Assembly: GCF_004210375.1 (NCBI RefSeq) | Contig: NC_134834.1 | Location: forward strand, 146,601,009-146,665,008 | Direction: 5' to 3' | DNA length: 64,000 nucleotides | Source of the DNA: Tachypleus tridentatus | Taxonomy: Eukaryota > Arthropoda > Merostomata > Xiphosura > Limulidae | Part shown: piece after piece, positions 30,721 to 41,880 of the stretch | How the letters are laid out: each line of letters begins with the position of its first letter | Position numbering within the stretch: the stretch's first letter is position 1 | The notes under the pieces: generated by a model | The model's input: the letters and a program-made list of their open reading frames with translations, nothing else | Database searches by the model: none | Told to the model about the DNA's origin: nothing | Position numbers and translations under genes: made by a program

Positions 30721-33557
30721 TCCACACAAAAACCAACATATTTCAATATTTAATAGTTATGACTGAAATACGGAACCGCAAATATAAATTCACTCACTAA
30801 TAATGTTACTTTTTCTTCTTGCTTTCGAAGAGGAGTTGTAGTAAAGATATGGATGTTTCCATGTTACCAAAGGAAGATTTAAAAAACGTTTATCCTTGTG
30901 TAGCGTTCTGTATGTCCGTGAAATATGATTCAGCGCTTGGGTTCTTGATGTTATTTTATTATTTCGATACTGAACTTACTTGAAGCGTTTTTTTTTAAAT
31001 AAACGTGCATGGTTTAACTATCAATGTAGTCATTCACACATAACACGAACGTTTATTAAGTACATTTATGTGCGTCTTTCAGTTGTTTTCTTAGCTTGAC
31101 AATAGAGACTAGTAACTAAAACACTTTTAAAGGGATCACACATTTTTAAAAATTTTATTTCTTATTTTAAACTATTATTTAAAGAGCTGTTCTAAATCTA
31201 ATGGAAGTAGATGTATATTTTTAAAAATAATATCATAATATGTAAGAAATATTATGACAACATTTCGTAATGTACGTGAATTTTAAAAGTTTAAAATAAA
31301 TTGTTTGGATTTTTATTGTTGTTCTTGTTAAAGCTTAAAACTTCACAATGGTCTATTTGTGCTCTAGAGGTTAACCCCAGATTTTAGCGTTGTAAGTTCT
31401 TAAACTTGTTGTTGACTTGCCAGAAAGGCTAGTTGGACTGTTTCTAACATTGAACCAATTTCTAACGTTTAATTAGATTCAGTAGATATACATTTAAAAC
31501 ATTTTCTATAAATCATGCATTTACAAGGTTCTCAAACTGTGATACGTTGGCCCCTGGGAATACGTGATAATACTTAAGGTAATCCACAGTAATACAAGAA
31601 ATTTATGAAATTACATCATTTTCTGAAAGAGTAACGGATAAAATAAAATTCTAAGACATTTTAAAAGCAATATACATATATAAGTCCCAAGTCAATAATT
31701 GTAATTATCATGAATTTCATTATGTAAATTCGTTGCGCGCCTGGCACCATTATTTGTCGATCGCAAAAAACGACTAATTTGAATTGAATGACCACTGCAG
31801 TGTGTACGTTATTGTCACACTTAATAATTATTACAATAATTAAATGGTCACTAATGGTGTCGGTAGCGGTGAGTTATAATTTATTTCAATATATTTAAAA
31901 CATTTTTAAATTGCCTATAAAATTATGGGTCATTGGTTTAAATCAAGCCAAATAACAAACCGTAAGTGTACTGGTAGGCCTAGCAACACATGTGGGTAAC
32001 TATACTGCACCAGACACAAGATTGTTTCATTAAAGCAGTATCATCTTTCTCATTAAAGTAAGTCATAAGTTTTTATTTTATTTTCCATATTTAAAACTAG
32101 AACCAAGATGTAAAGGTAGTGAAATACACATATGATACACCAGTTACAGTCAATATAACTATTTTTAATGTTCATATAACGATTAAATATTATCCTTCTC
32201 CCCCAGTGACTTAGTCAGAGGCTTATGGCGGTAAAAACCGGTCCCAGTATCAGTTATGGGAAGAGTACAGATAACATTTATGTAGTTTTGCCCTTAACAA
32301 TAACCTACGACAACAATCAAACGTTTTAATCATATATTGGTTCTAGAACAAACAATATAAACATAAGCTTATATTTTCAATTATGGGAGTGTTTAACTAA
32401 AAGGTTAGAGATCTTTATATCTAATTTTATCATGTGCTTTCGTACTTCATAAATAAGAAGGGTTTGAAATTTATGTTGTTAATTATAATTTATTGGTTTA
32501 ACCTTTCAGCTCGGTTGGTAATTTAGTTTTACTCATCTGGCATTACTAGTAGCGTCATCTCTTGGGTCATTACAGTTTAATATAACTATGCTTAAAATTT
32601 GCTAAATGAAGGTATATATCTTCAGTTGTCTTTTATTGTTCTGATTACGTACCGAAACAAAACAAAACATTTTTACATCTCAAACAAGAAGCCAAAGAAG
32701 CAAAGTTTGTTAACGCGAAATTGTAAGAAAAATTGCTTACCGTTATGTATATATGCTGTTAAGGCTGAAATAGTGATGTAATTACAGTTGTGTGAAGTAC
32801 TCCAAAAACACGACAGGTTATACAGCATTACAGTTTTCTAAAAGTTCTGAAGGAAAAAATCCAATGAAAGTTGGAGAGCAAAGATTGATGAATTTAAATA
32901 ATCGTTTAGGCTTAGTTCGTGGTTACTTTCTTTAAGAAGTGGAATTTTAATTACCTTGTTTATTTTAAATTTAGTTTTTCTTATTGTAAAAAATAAAGGT
33001 GTCAGTGTTAATGTAGAAAACTTCTGCAATTATCCAGACTTTTTTTTCATATTCACAAACGACTACCCTACTTCCTGGACAATACCCTACTGTCACAAGA
33101 AAACAAATAAAATCAAGGTGGGCAGAGTGAAAGATGGAAATAAGCAGAAGAAAAGAGAGATGGAGTGAAAAAATTCGTAGCTATGGTGAGGAGTTCCGAG
33201 TTTCCGCGGGTACGAATATAATAGAGGCTTGTTAATACTGGAGCCAAGTAACGTAATGTAATGTAATTATGAAATGTGGCCTGGAAGACACTAGGCTTAT
33301 GTGGTTTGGCAGCATTTCCGATGATTGTTGATGTCCAAAATTGTGGTTTAATATGCAAATAAAAATATAATTACTACATTAATAAGTATGCCTGATTTGC
33401 ATGGGGTATATATTATTTTACAGCAGTGGTTTCCTACTAACCATAATTTAATTATTTAACTTGATTTCGAAGCATACATATAAGTTTTGCTAGAGACAGA
33501 GGAGTCGCTAGTACTCAATACTGAAAGCTGATGTGTGTTGCACGTAAACTTTATGTG
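30721..33557. other. Long stretch without recognised genes
   Basis: AT-rich sequence. A weak minus-strand SINE-B match lies at about 31,345-31,420 (CCCAGATTTTAGCGTTGTAA, then AGTTCTTAAACTTG). The 60 to 81-codon frames between 32.6 and 33.36 kb have no signature. I see nothing else. Confidence 0.4.
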
Positions 33558-33684
33558 CCACTCTCTAGTGGCACAGCGGAATGTGCACGGAATTACAATA
33601 CTAGAAATTGGGTTTCGATACCCATGGTGGGCAGAACACAGATAGTCCATGGTATAGCTTTGTGTTTAACTTCAAAACAAACAC
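33558..33684 (+). mobile_element. SINE-C, full length
   Basis: The head has CTAGTGGCACAGCGG and the B-box region reads GGGTTTCGATACCC. The tail stem is ACACA paired with TGTGT, followed by TTAACTTCAAAACAAACAC. This stem differs from other copies at both sides of one pair and still pairs. It is the most complete SINE-C in the window. Confidence 0.8.
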
Positions 33685-34164
33685 TTGAGCAAATAAACAA
33701 TACAATACTCGTGCTAGCAACATTAATTAAACAGTTAAGGAAAATGCTACAGAATGGGCTATTTATGTATCGAAATCCGGTTTCTAACACTACGTTTGCA
33801 TACAACCAGCTGTTTTTTAGGCTCTAATTTCTTGAACACTTGAGCTAATACGCATGTGTAGTACACTTTAGGTCTTTTTTCAAATAAAATGTACAATAAA
33901 GCGTATACATCTTACACATTTAAGACAGAGAAAGAATACCAAAACCAAAGTAAGAGTGAAAACAAATATGATTTATTTTGGCACATTGAAAGACAAAATC
34001 TTTGTAAGATACTAGAAGATGTTCTTTGAAACAATTCAACGTTGATTTCCTAAGCATGGTGACGAATATTTGTAAAATGTGCAGTCAACTAATCCCTTGG
34101 ATCAGAGCATGTATTCAATATTATTGTCTAGTGGACCGTTTACAACCGTCTTTTTTCATCCCAT
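33685..34164. other. No gene recognised
   Basis: AT-rich spacer. Confidence 0.4.
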
Positions 34165-34177
34165 GCGCTATTTCAAT

Positions 34178-34466
34178 GGCCCGGCATGGCCAAGCGTGTT
34201 AAGGCGTGCGACTCGTAATCTGAGGGTCGCGGGTTCGCATCTCCGTCGCGCCAAACATGCTTGCCCTTTCAGCCGTGGGGGCGTTATAATGTGACGGTCA
34301 ATCCCACTATTAGTTGGTAAAGAAGTAGCTCAAGAGTTGGCAGTGGATGGTGATGACTAGCTGCCTTCCCTATAGTCTTACACTGATGAATTAGGGACGG
34401 TTAGCTCAGATCGCCCTCGTGTAGCTTTGTGCGAAATTCAAAAACAAACAAAAACAAACAAACAAA
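34178..34466 (+). mobile_element. SINE-A reference copy with target-site duplication
   Basis: GCGCTATTTCAAT flanks the element at 34,165-34,177 and 34,467-34,479. The duplication shows the full element: a tRNA-like head of about 75 bases (A box TGGCCAAGCGTGTT, loop CTCGTAA with a CGT triplet as in tRNA-Thr, B box GGTTCGCATCTCC), a body of about 160 bases, the GATCGCCCTCGTGTAGCTT tail, and an A-rich end of repeated AAAC. It belongs to a subfamily whose body reads ACTGATGAATTAGGGACGG. The RNA would be made by RNA polymerase III and copied by a LINE enzyme (established for tRNA-derived SINEs). Confidence 0.95.
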
Positions 34467-34599
34467 GCGCTATTTCAATAAAGAAAATTTAATTTCGTTT
34501 TTCTTTTTTAAGTAAAAGAAACAGGCTACGATGCATTGTTGGCAAAAATGATTGAGTTTCGATGCAATGGAAACATTCAGCACAAAACTGCACTTAGAC

Positions 34600-34737
34600 T
34601 CGCTAAGTTTATTTAACTATTTGAAGTTAAACACACAGATCCACAATGGAATATCTTTGTCTGCCTACCACGGATATCAAGACCCGGTTTTTCGCAGTTT
34701 GAGTCCACAGACATCCCGCTGTACCAATGAACAGCAG
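34600..34737 (-). mobile_element. SINE-C, diverged
   Basis: On the minus strand: a GTACAGCGGGATGTCTGTGG head, the B-box region AAACCGGGTCTTGATATCC, GTGGTAGGCAGA, then a decayed stem (ACAAA/TGTGT) and TTTAACTTCAAATAG. Confidence 0.7.
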
Positions 34738-35229
34738 CTAGTTAAGTAACCGCAGATATTTTTTCACGCTGGATACCACCGTTCCTTGTCATTTTATTGA
34801 GCGCAGGAAAAGACCACTACGGAAGCGAACACTTTTTATCAATTTTCATTTCTATGAGAAGTGTCAAAGAAGAGGTATTAAATTCAACTCAACTTATTTG
34901 ACGTGGAACAATAAAATCATGCATGTATATAACACTGACACGAAAATATCTATACGTAAACAGAACTATAACAAATATTTACTGAAACACGTTCCTCTCT
35001 TTATGCGTTTTTCTCGTTCATTCTTCTATCTTCTAAATATTTTTTAAATAAGTCGACGAAAAAGTTCCGCTTTTTTCGAGAAATTCTATCACAAAAAATG
35101 TTCTTAATATGTTTTGTTCCTCAGACTGATCGTTCAGTAGATAGGAGGACTAATGGATCGACGATAATATCGATAAGAAATATTAGAAACTGCACAACAA
35201 TGAACAATTTTCGTTTAATGCAATCTTCA
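34738..35229. other. No gene recognised
   Basis: AT-rich spacer. Confidence 0.4.
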
Positions 35230-35570
35230 AAAAAAGTATTTTTACAGGTTCCACACATATAAATACAAAAATGTGAGATATGCCCATTTTTGGTCATTTT
35301 ATAGGGTCAAAAGATTGAATAAACTCATATTTGCAGGGATTCTAGTTAATTACTTAGCCTTATTTCCACCAATTTACATAAAATTTGACACAAAAATGCT
35401 TTTCTACAGACAAACGTAGACAAGCAAAATGGTTACTCTTGCCTATTTTTAGTAATTATGGAAGGTGAAGATGTTACAAAAAGCATAATTTGAGGGGTTT
35501 TTTTGACAATTATTTAACCGTATATATGAGTGTATGCTTTACAATTAACCTTTAGGAGATACAGAGCATG
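35230..35570. repeat. Dispersed repeat family R, copy 1
   Basis: It contains ACATAAAATTTGACACAAAA, TACAGACAAACGTAGACAAG and TATGGAAGGTGAAGATGTTAC in that order. Matching phrases occur in the same order at 37,620-38,010. No coding signal is seen. Confidence 0.5.
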
Positions 35571-36264
35571 ACAGACTGGCTGTTATGTACACACAAAAAT
35601 TTCAGTCGACTAATTTCGATAACATTGATTGGTCCATTGTCTTTGTTTCTAAATACAATGGATCAATCAACGATTCTATTGAAGTATATGTTTGTTTTAA
35701 GTATCCTTTTGTTTATTAGTTTCCATTTGCATTTTACTGTTTAACAACCTCCATCCCCTTCTATTCTGACCTTTCTTTAAAAAATAAACTTACTCATTAA
35801 CGGCTGGAATTCAATATAGGTCAAGTTAACATTGTGGTCACTAGCACTAATAACGATAGTCGTATAAAATATCGAATAAAGATCTTATCTTTCATTATGG
35901 CAAAAAACACGATAAAATATTAAGGTACAAAGCACTTTGCGTTTAAGAATATACCTTAATAGAGGAGGTATCACTATAAGTAGTACTCACATAATGGTGG
36001 AAAACAACCGTTTATGAAATTTACTCTCATTTTCAACTTTAAATTTGGAACGATATTTGAAGTCTTTCCTAAATTATGAGCAGTTGTGTCTGAACAATTT
36101 ATTGATACCAGTTTCTTCATCGTTGGCTGTTATGATTGAAATAAAATATTGAAAACTAGGTTATCAAGTTTACTTCTTTGTGTATATCTGTTAAACCATT
36201 ATCTATATAAATATACATAGTGCTGTATGTGGATATTCATGTAACTATTTCGCAGGATGTGTAT
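35571..36264. other. No gene recognised
   Basis: AT-rich spacer. Confidence 0.4.
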
Positions 36265-36890
36265 GTATATTCACCAAAATTGGTATGGGGATTCATTAGG
36301 TTCATGTGGGTACATACAAATTTTAGTTTTTGTATTTTGCGGGTTTTACGGGAATACGCGATGCTTTTCTTTACTACTATTTCACTCCCTTTAGATGGGT
36401 TCCCTGCTGGGACAGCGGTGAGTCTTCGGATTTGTAACGCTAAAATCAGGGATTCAATTCCTCTCGATGGATACAGCAAATAGCCTGATGTGGCTTTACT
36501 ATAAGAAACACACACACAGACCTCCTTTAGATGGAACTTCACTAAATTTGGCATTGATATTCTTGGGCCAATGGAGAGATACAATTTTCATTTTAACATT
36601 TTGCGTTTCTTACTCATCTCCTTAGGATGGACATTTATCAAATTTGTTTCACTATTTCCATGAGTAGATACACACAAATTTTCAGTTTTGCAGTTTTTGT
36701 AGAAGTTTTGCGTTTTCATGTTTTTTGTTTAACCACAACTTCTCCCCTGTTGGTGAATCTTCACCAAATTTGGCATGAAGGTTTGTTGGGCCCATAGAGA
36801 GATACATGAAAAGATACGGTGTCACATTTTCTGTTTTGCAATTATTATGGGCGTTTTTGCGTGTTTTTTTTTTTTTTTTTTTGCACTTAC
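36265..36890. repeat. Degenerate tandem repeat around a SINE-B
   Basis: Units of very roughly 90-140 bp carry a CACCAAATTTGGCAT-like word (36,272, 36,538, 36,629, 36,767) followed by GGGCCCATAGAGAGATACAT-like and TTTTGCG-like phrases. A SINE-B interrupts the first unit. The CAAATTTGGNAT word also recalls family R. Confidence 0.55.
36399..36520 (+). mobile_element. SINE-B
   Basis: Complete plus-strand copy with GGGACAGCGGTGAGTC, B-box region GGGATTCAATTCC, CTCGATGGATACAG, AATAGCCTGATGTGGC, then TTTACTATAAGAAACACAC. Probable target duplication: CTCCCTTTAGATGGG before and CTCCTTTAGATGG after, differing by one base. Confidence 0.88.
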
Positions 36891-37035
36891 ATTGAAGGGA
36901 AGCAACTTTCCATGTCCTAATATAGCCTTTTATTAGTAATGTATTTACATAATTTCCGTCCAGGAGACGGATACTCCAGCAGTATTTTAATAGGTTACTT
37001 CACACCTGCAAATCCGTTTATGTACTGTAACTTGA

Positions 37036-37303
37036 ATAGATGGCCAGGTGGTTAGAAGGCGCTCAACTCGTTATCTGAGGGTCACGGGTTCGAATTCCCG
37101 TCGCACCAAACATGCTCATCCTTTCAGCCGTGGCGGCGTTATAAGTGACTGTCAATCCCACTATTCGTTGGTAAAGGAGTAGCTCAAGAGTTGGCAGTGG
37201 ATGGTGATAACTAGTTGCCTTCCCTCTAGTCTTACACTGATGAATTAGGGACGGTTAGCTCAGATAGCCCTCGTGTAGCTTTGCGCGAAATTAAAAACAA
37301 ACA
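37036..37303 (+). mobile_element. SINE-A
   Basis: It belongs to the ACTGATGAATTAGGG subfamily, as at 34,178. The first few head bases are replaced (AATAGATGGCCAGG). The tail stem is partly open (GCTCA/TGCGC). Confidence 0.9.
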
Positions 37304-37619
37304 GGTTCTTGTGCACTAGACGCGTGAACTTGTAAGTTTAGATGAAATTACAAGCTTTAGTGACTCATTTTTAAAATCTACTAAACACTTTCCACGTCTC
37401 CGTCAAGAGACAAACCGTTTTTATATTGTTCCTTTTTTATTTCTTCTCTTTTTCAAAACACTTTTCAATCGACCGTCGCTACTCCTTCGTTTCTCGGTGG
37501 ATTAGTTTGAAACATGGTAGGGTTATAGATTGATTCAATATGCTCGGACGCCTTTTTATCTTCTTTCTTTTTTACTTAGGTCTTCTTAAGAATTTCATGG
37601 GTTTAAATACTAAACAACC
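37304..37619. other. No gene recognised
   Basis: AT-rich spacer. Confidence 0.4.
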
Positions 37620-38010
37620 CAAAAATGTATGTTTTGGGCTCCTGTGCGGTCTTTTTTTTTTTTTTTATAACAAACAAGATATAAGTTAACACAAACAAAA
37701 ACTTTCATACGCCCGTCATATTGACATACAAAAACGTTGGATTTATCTATTTTGTTTCTTTTTGAAGGAGGGGTCAAAGTTCACAAAAAACATTTTTGGG
37801 TGGAAGAAGTTGGTTAATTACTCGGCTGTACTTTGACCAATTGACTTGAAATTTGGTATAAAGATACTTTTATACAGATCTCACACAGTGACAAACAAAG
37901 ACGGTGGATTTGCCTTTTTTAGTAGCTATAGGGTGGTCAAGATTCTACAAAAACAATTTTTTACACAACAATGTGTTAACTAACTTTGTTGTATGACCAA
38001 ATTCGTTTCA
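37620..38010. repeat. Dispersed repeat family R, copy 2
   Basis: It contains two internal units with ACAAACAAAGACGGTGGATT / ACATACAAAAACGTTGGATT and GGGTGGTCAAGATTCTACAA / GGGGTCAAAGTTCACAAAAA. This matches the order at 35,230-35,570. Confidence 0.5.
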
Positions 38011-38185
38011 TAAGTTTATCTTCAGATAACAAGGGTACAGTGACAAGTCCGTGAAACTCGATAAGTTTGTGAGGTGTTAAATGTCTTGCAACAAGAAACA
38101 TGTATGATGGTATTTTTTGTATATCTTGAAGAAATGTGTGCCATTATTTATGTCAACATTTAAGTAAAAAAACAACAACAATGTT

Positions 38186-38442
38186 TCAATTTTCATCAAG
38201 TGCCACAGTAATTTTAAAACAAAATTGCTTTCTGAACTCACAAAAATTACAAAACTTTCGAGTTGACATTTGGATCGTGTCCTCATAAAAAAATTCCATC
38301 ATCAACATACCTGTACCAGTATTTAACATGTTTTCTTTATTTTCATCAATAAATAATCTATTCTTTAAATTATCTATGAAAAATTTTGCATGTAAAGGAG
38401 AGAGAGAGGAACCCATAGCTATCCCGCCTTTCTTTTTATATG
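38186..38442 (-). pseudogene. Penelope-like reverse transcriptase fragment
   Basis: After KKKGGIAMGSSLSPLHAKFF the frame reads NLKNRLFIDENKEN and reaches the region where the YVDD motif should lie (about 38,290-38,310). It reads MLMMEFFYED, so the metal-binding aspartates are not in place. The frame from 38,077 to 38,286 carries the continuation with ESFVIFVSSESNF. The protein would be a telomerase-related reverse transcriptase. Confidence 0.75.
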
Positions 38443-38702
38443 GGTCCGGCATGGCCAAGCGTGTTAAGGCGTGCGACTCGTAATCTGAGGGTCGTGGGTT
38501 CGCATTCCCGTCGCGCCAAACATGCTCACCCTCCCAGCCGTGGGGACGTTATAATGTGACGGTCAATTCCACTATTCGTTGGTAAAAGAGCAGCCCAAGA
38601 GTTGGCGGTGGGTGTGTATGACAAGCTGCTTTCCCTCTAGTCTTACACTGTTAAAATAGGAACGAGTAGCTTTGTGGGAAATTCAAAAACAAACAAACAA
38701 AA
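38443..38702 (+). mobile_element. SINE-A inserted in the Penelope-like RT
   Basis: TTCTTTTTATATG occurs at 38,430-38,442 and again at 38,703-38,715, a 13-bp target duplication that fixes both ends. The B box is changed (GGTTCGCATTCCC). The tail is shortened, lacking most of the GCGCAGATAGCCCTC segment, so the usual stem is absent. Confidence 0.95.
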
Positions 38703-39425
38703 TTCTTTTTATATGTTTGGTCATTATATTTGAAGTAGTTCTGACCTAAGCAAGTGGTTATTATTGTTTTTAATTACTGGATATTTACAGGATTTATTCT
38801 TTATTCAGCCTTTAAATTACTAACAATGTGTTTACATTCACTGACTGGTAAGTGAACAGACGATAATCATGAAAATAAACTGTTTTGGTACTATTCGGTA
38901 TATTTCCTTTTTTTTTTATACAAGCTTCAGAGGGTTTCTTATACCACATTCAGGTTGAATACCTGCTAGATTTTTGAATATATTTGGGGTTTTCTCTGTT
39001 AGTTTGTAAGCGGGAAATTTGAAGAGGAAACAACAGGTCTGATGGGGATATTTGTTTTGTGCAGTTTAGGAAGTCCATACACGCATGGTGGGCGTCGATT
39101 TATAGCACTTAACGACTTAGGTTGGAGTTCGTTTTGTTGTTAAGGGACAGATTTTTAGCATTGTGGTTAAAGGTTCGGGTGGGGTCTCTGTTTAGGAGCG
39201 TGACACTGTTAGAATCAAGGAAGGTGTTGATTTTACCGTCACAACAGTCGTATTACCTTTGTCCACTTTTCTGATTACTAAATTATCATTTTTAGTTTAA
39301 GGTTTTATAGAAATTATCCGCTTGAACTCTTTACCTTCATTTCTAGCACAGTTCTCAGAAGAAGTCTAAATCATTTCAGAGCATATATTCTTTGTCACAG
39401 AATCAGAGTACGCATTAATTACTAC

Positions 39426-39460
<35 letters not shown>

Positions 39461-39461
39461 C
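39426..39461. repeat. (TC)n(TA)n microsatellite
   Basis: A run of TC dinucleotides passes directly into a run of TA dinucleotides. It interrupts the Penelope-like reading frame. Confidence 0.95.
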
Positions 39462-39640
39462 TACATGATTTTCAAAGTCTTTTAGGCGTAACTTGGTTTT
39501 GGAACAATATTTTAAACCTTCACTAGGTAGATTAAACTCGGTCTTTGCAAACTCAGACTTCGAAAGGCTTACCAACTTAAAATGGAATTTCAAATGTGAT
39601 AATCTTCTACCAGATTTGAATTATTTTCATGTTTAGTCAG

Positions 39641-40034
39641 ATTATCCAGTTTTCTTTTCTACTGCGCGTGTATATTATGTATCAACTGACTTACATTTTT
39701 CACGCATGTTTCTGTCCAGTAGATCAAATCCCACTGATTAAAGATTTTATAGTGATTTCGAGAAAGAATTGTGTGTGTTTTAAATAAGCAAAGCTGAGAT
39801 AGATAGACGACTCTTAAAACTCGTTCATTATTCACGTGATGTTCTTAAACGGCAAGCTGGTGAGAAACTTTTGTCGCTAGTGAAAAGTAACAAGGTTGAA
39901 TTTAATCCAACTCCTAATATACAGATTTTCCCGCTATAATACTAAATGTAAGTTGAAACATGATTGTATGATTGGATAAGTTTGATCTCTGACATATCTT
40001 TGAACTCTCTTTTTGCGGGACTGAGTTTGTTTCT
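39641..40034. other. No gene recognised
   Basis: AT-rich spacer. Confidence 0.4.
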
Positions 40035-40150
40035 TTGGAATCAATCAAAAAGCTACAGAATGGGTTTTCCGTGCTCTTCTCACTACAGGTATCGAAAACC
40101 GGTTTCTAGCAGTATGAGTCCGCAGACATGCTGCTATGCCACTGGGGGGG
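40035..40150 (-). mobile_element. SINE-C
   Basis: On the minus strand: GTGGCATAGCAGCATGTC, GCGGACTCATACTGCTAG, GTTTTCGATACCTG, GTGAGAAGAGCAC, then CCCATTCTGTAGC. The distal stem bases have decayed. Confidence 0.7.
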
Positions 40151-40660
40151 GAGAGCATGGTGATTGAGTGTTTATAACAACACCAAACCCTTGTTTGATT
40201 ATGGTTTTCAACCTTGGATCACAAACCAATAATTACCACTAAGTTTGGTTTTGAGTTTAATGCAGTGTTAATAAAGGGTAATACCCAAACTTGGGGCCAA
40301 GGTAACATGAATGGATGGGGGGGGGGGAGATAAATGAGCAGAATAGTCTCAATTAAAACTAGTTACTACATTTCTACCAGTTTAACTGATTGGGATCCTT
40401 TGATCACAATGCCTTATACCATGACGATCACTGATCCATTAATGATAGAAAAACTTTCTTAACCAACCATAAACAAGAACAGTAAAATAGTTGGAAGTAG
40501 AACTGACCAATAGAAGAAACGTTTCTTCTCATTATTGTTCATCGTCCTTGCGTATAAGGCGAACCAATTAATACGTTATTTTCATCAAAGATAAAACAAT
40601 GCTTATTAAAATTCATCACAGTTAACAGCTTCTATTAATGTTCTATAAATTATCGAAGCC
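40151..40660. other. No gene recognised
   Basis: Spacer with a G run at 40,316-40,328. Confidence 0.4.
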
Positions 40661-40674
40661 TTGCAAGTTAGAAC

Positions 40675-40890
40675 CGAATGACGTCATGTCTAATCAGCGT
40701 CACCATGCTCACATTTCACGCGCACGACTAAGCCTAGCAACACGCCCTTGGTACGTCGCGTCTCGTTGACATACTCCCAGACCTAGAGTGTTCTGTTTCC
40801 CATTGCTAGGCGGTTGACAGAAGAGAGACTACCGGAGCAACGTACGAAAAGACAGTTCATAGAAATGAAACACGACTGGTAAGTGGTGTT
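40675..40890 (+). promoter_or_regulatory. Possible CpG-rich promoter or first exon
   Basis: A perfect TGACGTCA (cAMP-response element) at 40,679-40,686 is followed within 150 bases by a dense group of CpG dinucleotides and by CCTAGCAAC and TTGCTAGGCGG, which resemble X-box halves. A good splice-donor word, CTGGTAAGTG, lies at about 40,877. The flanks are AT-rich. No open frame of note starts here. A short GC-rich chance cluster or transposon piece remains possible. Confidence 0.25.
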
Positions 40891-41229
40891 CCATGTAGAA
40901 GCTTCCGATTTCGACGTGTTTCCACAAAACCAATTAATAGCTTTCATTTCATTGCTAGCGACTTTCAAGTGATAAGTAAGCCATACCGACCTGCCGGTGA
41001 GTTGTGGCTAGAGGGAGAGTGTTTTGTGAAAAAAAAAAGTTATACGACGGATATGTTAAAATGAAGCGCTGTAGCGTTTTGCCTCCCACAGAAACTAAAG
41101 TACAAATTAAATGAGAATAATTACAAATCCACTGTTAATATTGTTTTCATAAATAACTGTTTCTAGTGTTACAGAGGGGCTTGGACTCGTTATTAATAGC
41201 TAGCTATAATATTTTATCATAAACTAGGA

Positions 41230-41880
41230 TTTTAATGTTAGAGGCAGAATACTGTGATAAGATTTTAAAGTTGAAAACTATAGTAGGGTTTTAACGTTGG
41301 TGGACTGAATACTGTAGTAGGGTTCCAACGTGTTTAACTGAATACTGTAGTAGGGTTCTAACGTTGTTTAATCGAATACTGTAGTAGGGTTCTAACGTTG
41401 TTTAATCGAATACTGTAATAGGGTTCTAACGTTGTTTAACCGAATACTGCACTATGGTTCTAATGCTGTTTAATTAAATACTCTAGTAGGGTTCTAACGT
41501 TGTGTAACCGAATACTGTAGTAAGATTCTAACGTTGGTGGACTGAATACTGTAGTAGGGTTCTAAGGTTGTTTAACTCAATACTCTAGTAGGGTTCTAAC
41601 TTTGTTTAACCGAATACTGTAGTAGAATTCTAACGTTGGTGGACTGAATTTTCTAGTAGAGTTCTAACGTTTAACTGAAAATGTAGTAGGGTTCTAACGT
41701 AAGTTGGACTGAATACTGTAGTAGGGTTCTAATGCTGTTTAACTAAATATTGTAGTAGAGTTCTAACGTTGTTTAACAGAATACTGTAATAGGGTTCTAA
41801 TGCTGTTTAATTGAATATTGTTGTAGGGTTCTAACGTTGTTTAACTGAATACCACGATAGTATTCTAGTGTTAGTGACTG
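41230..41880. repeat. Minisatellite, about 36-bp unit, about 17 units
   Basis: Units carry GAATACTGTAGTAGGGTTCT followed by AACGTTGTTTAAC. Variants with GTTGGTGGACTGAAT alternate with GTTTAACCGAAT, suggesting a higher-order pattern. Units differ by several substitutions and some are shortened. Confidence 0.92.

Larger units (their letters stand above)
38020..39640 (-). mobile_element. Penelope-like element, RT region, split by a SINE
   Basis: Retroelement coding sequence on the minus strand in several frames. Upstream pieces include DNLVIRKVDKGNTTVV (about 39,240-39,300), the A/V-DKG block of Penelope RT, and KLTEKTPNIFKNL. Next, at about 38,400-38,440, is GGIAMGSSLSPL, the highly conserved RT block of this group. 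Then comes a frameshift and FLNVDINNGTHFFKIYKK-like sequence. A SINE-A lies at 38,443-38,702. Nothing is functional, and the GIY-YIG endonuclease is not recognised downstream. Confidence 0.75.

Noticed and set aside
34178..34260. tRNA gene in the head of SINE copies
   Set aside because: The A and B boxes are present, but the cloverleaf stems are incomplete and every instance continues into SINE body sequence.
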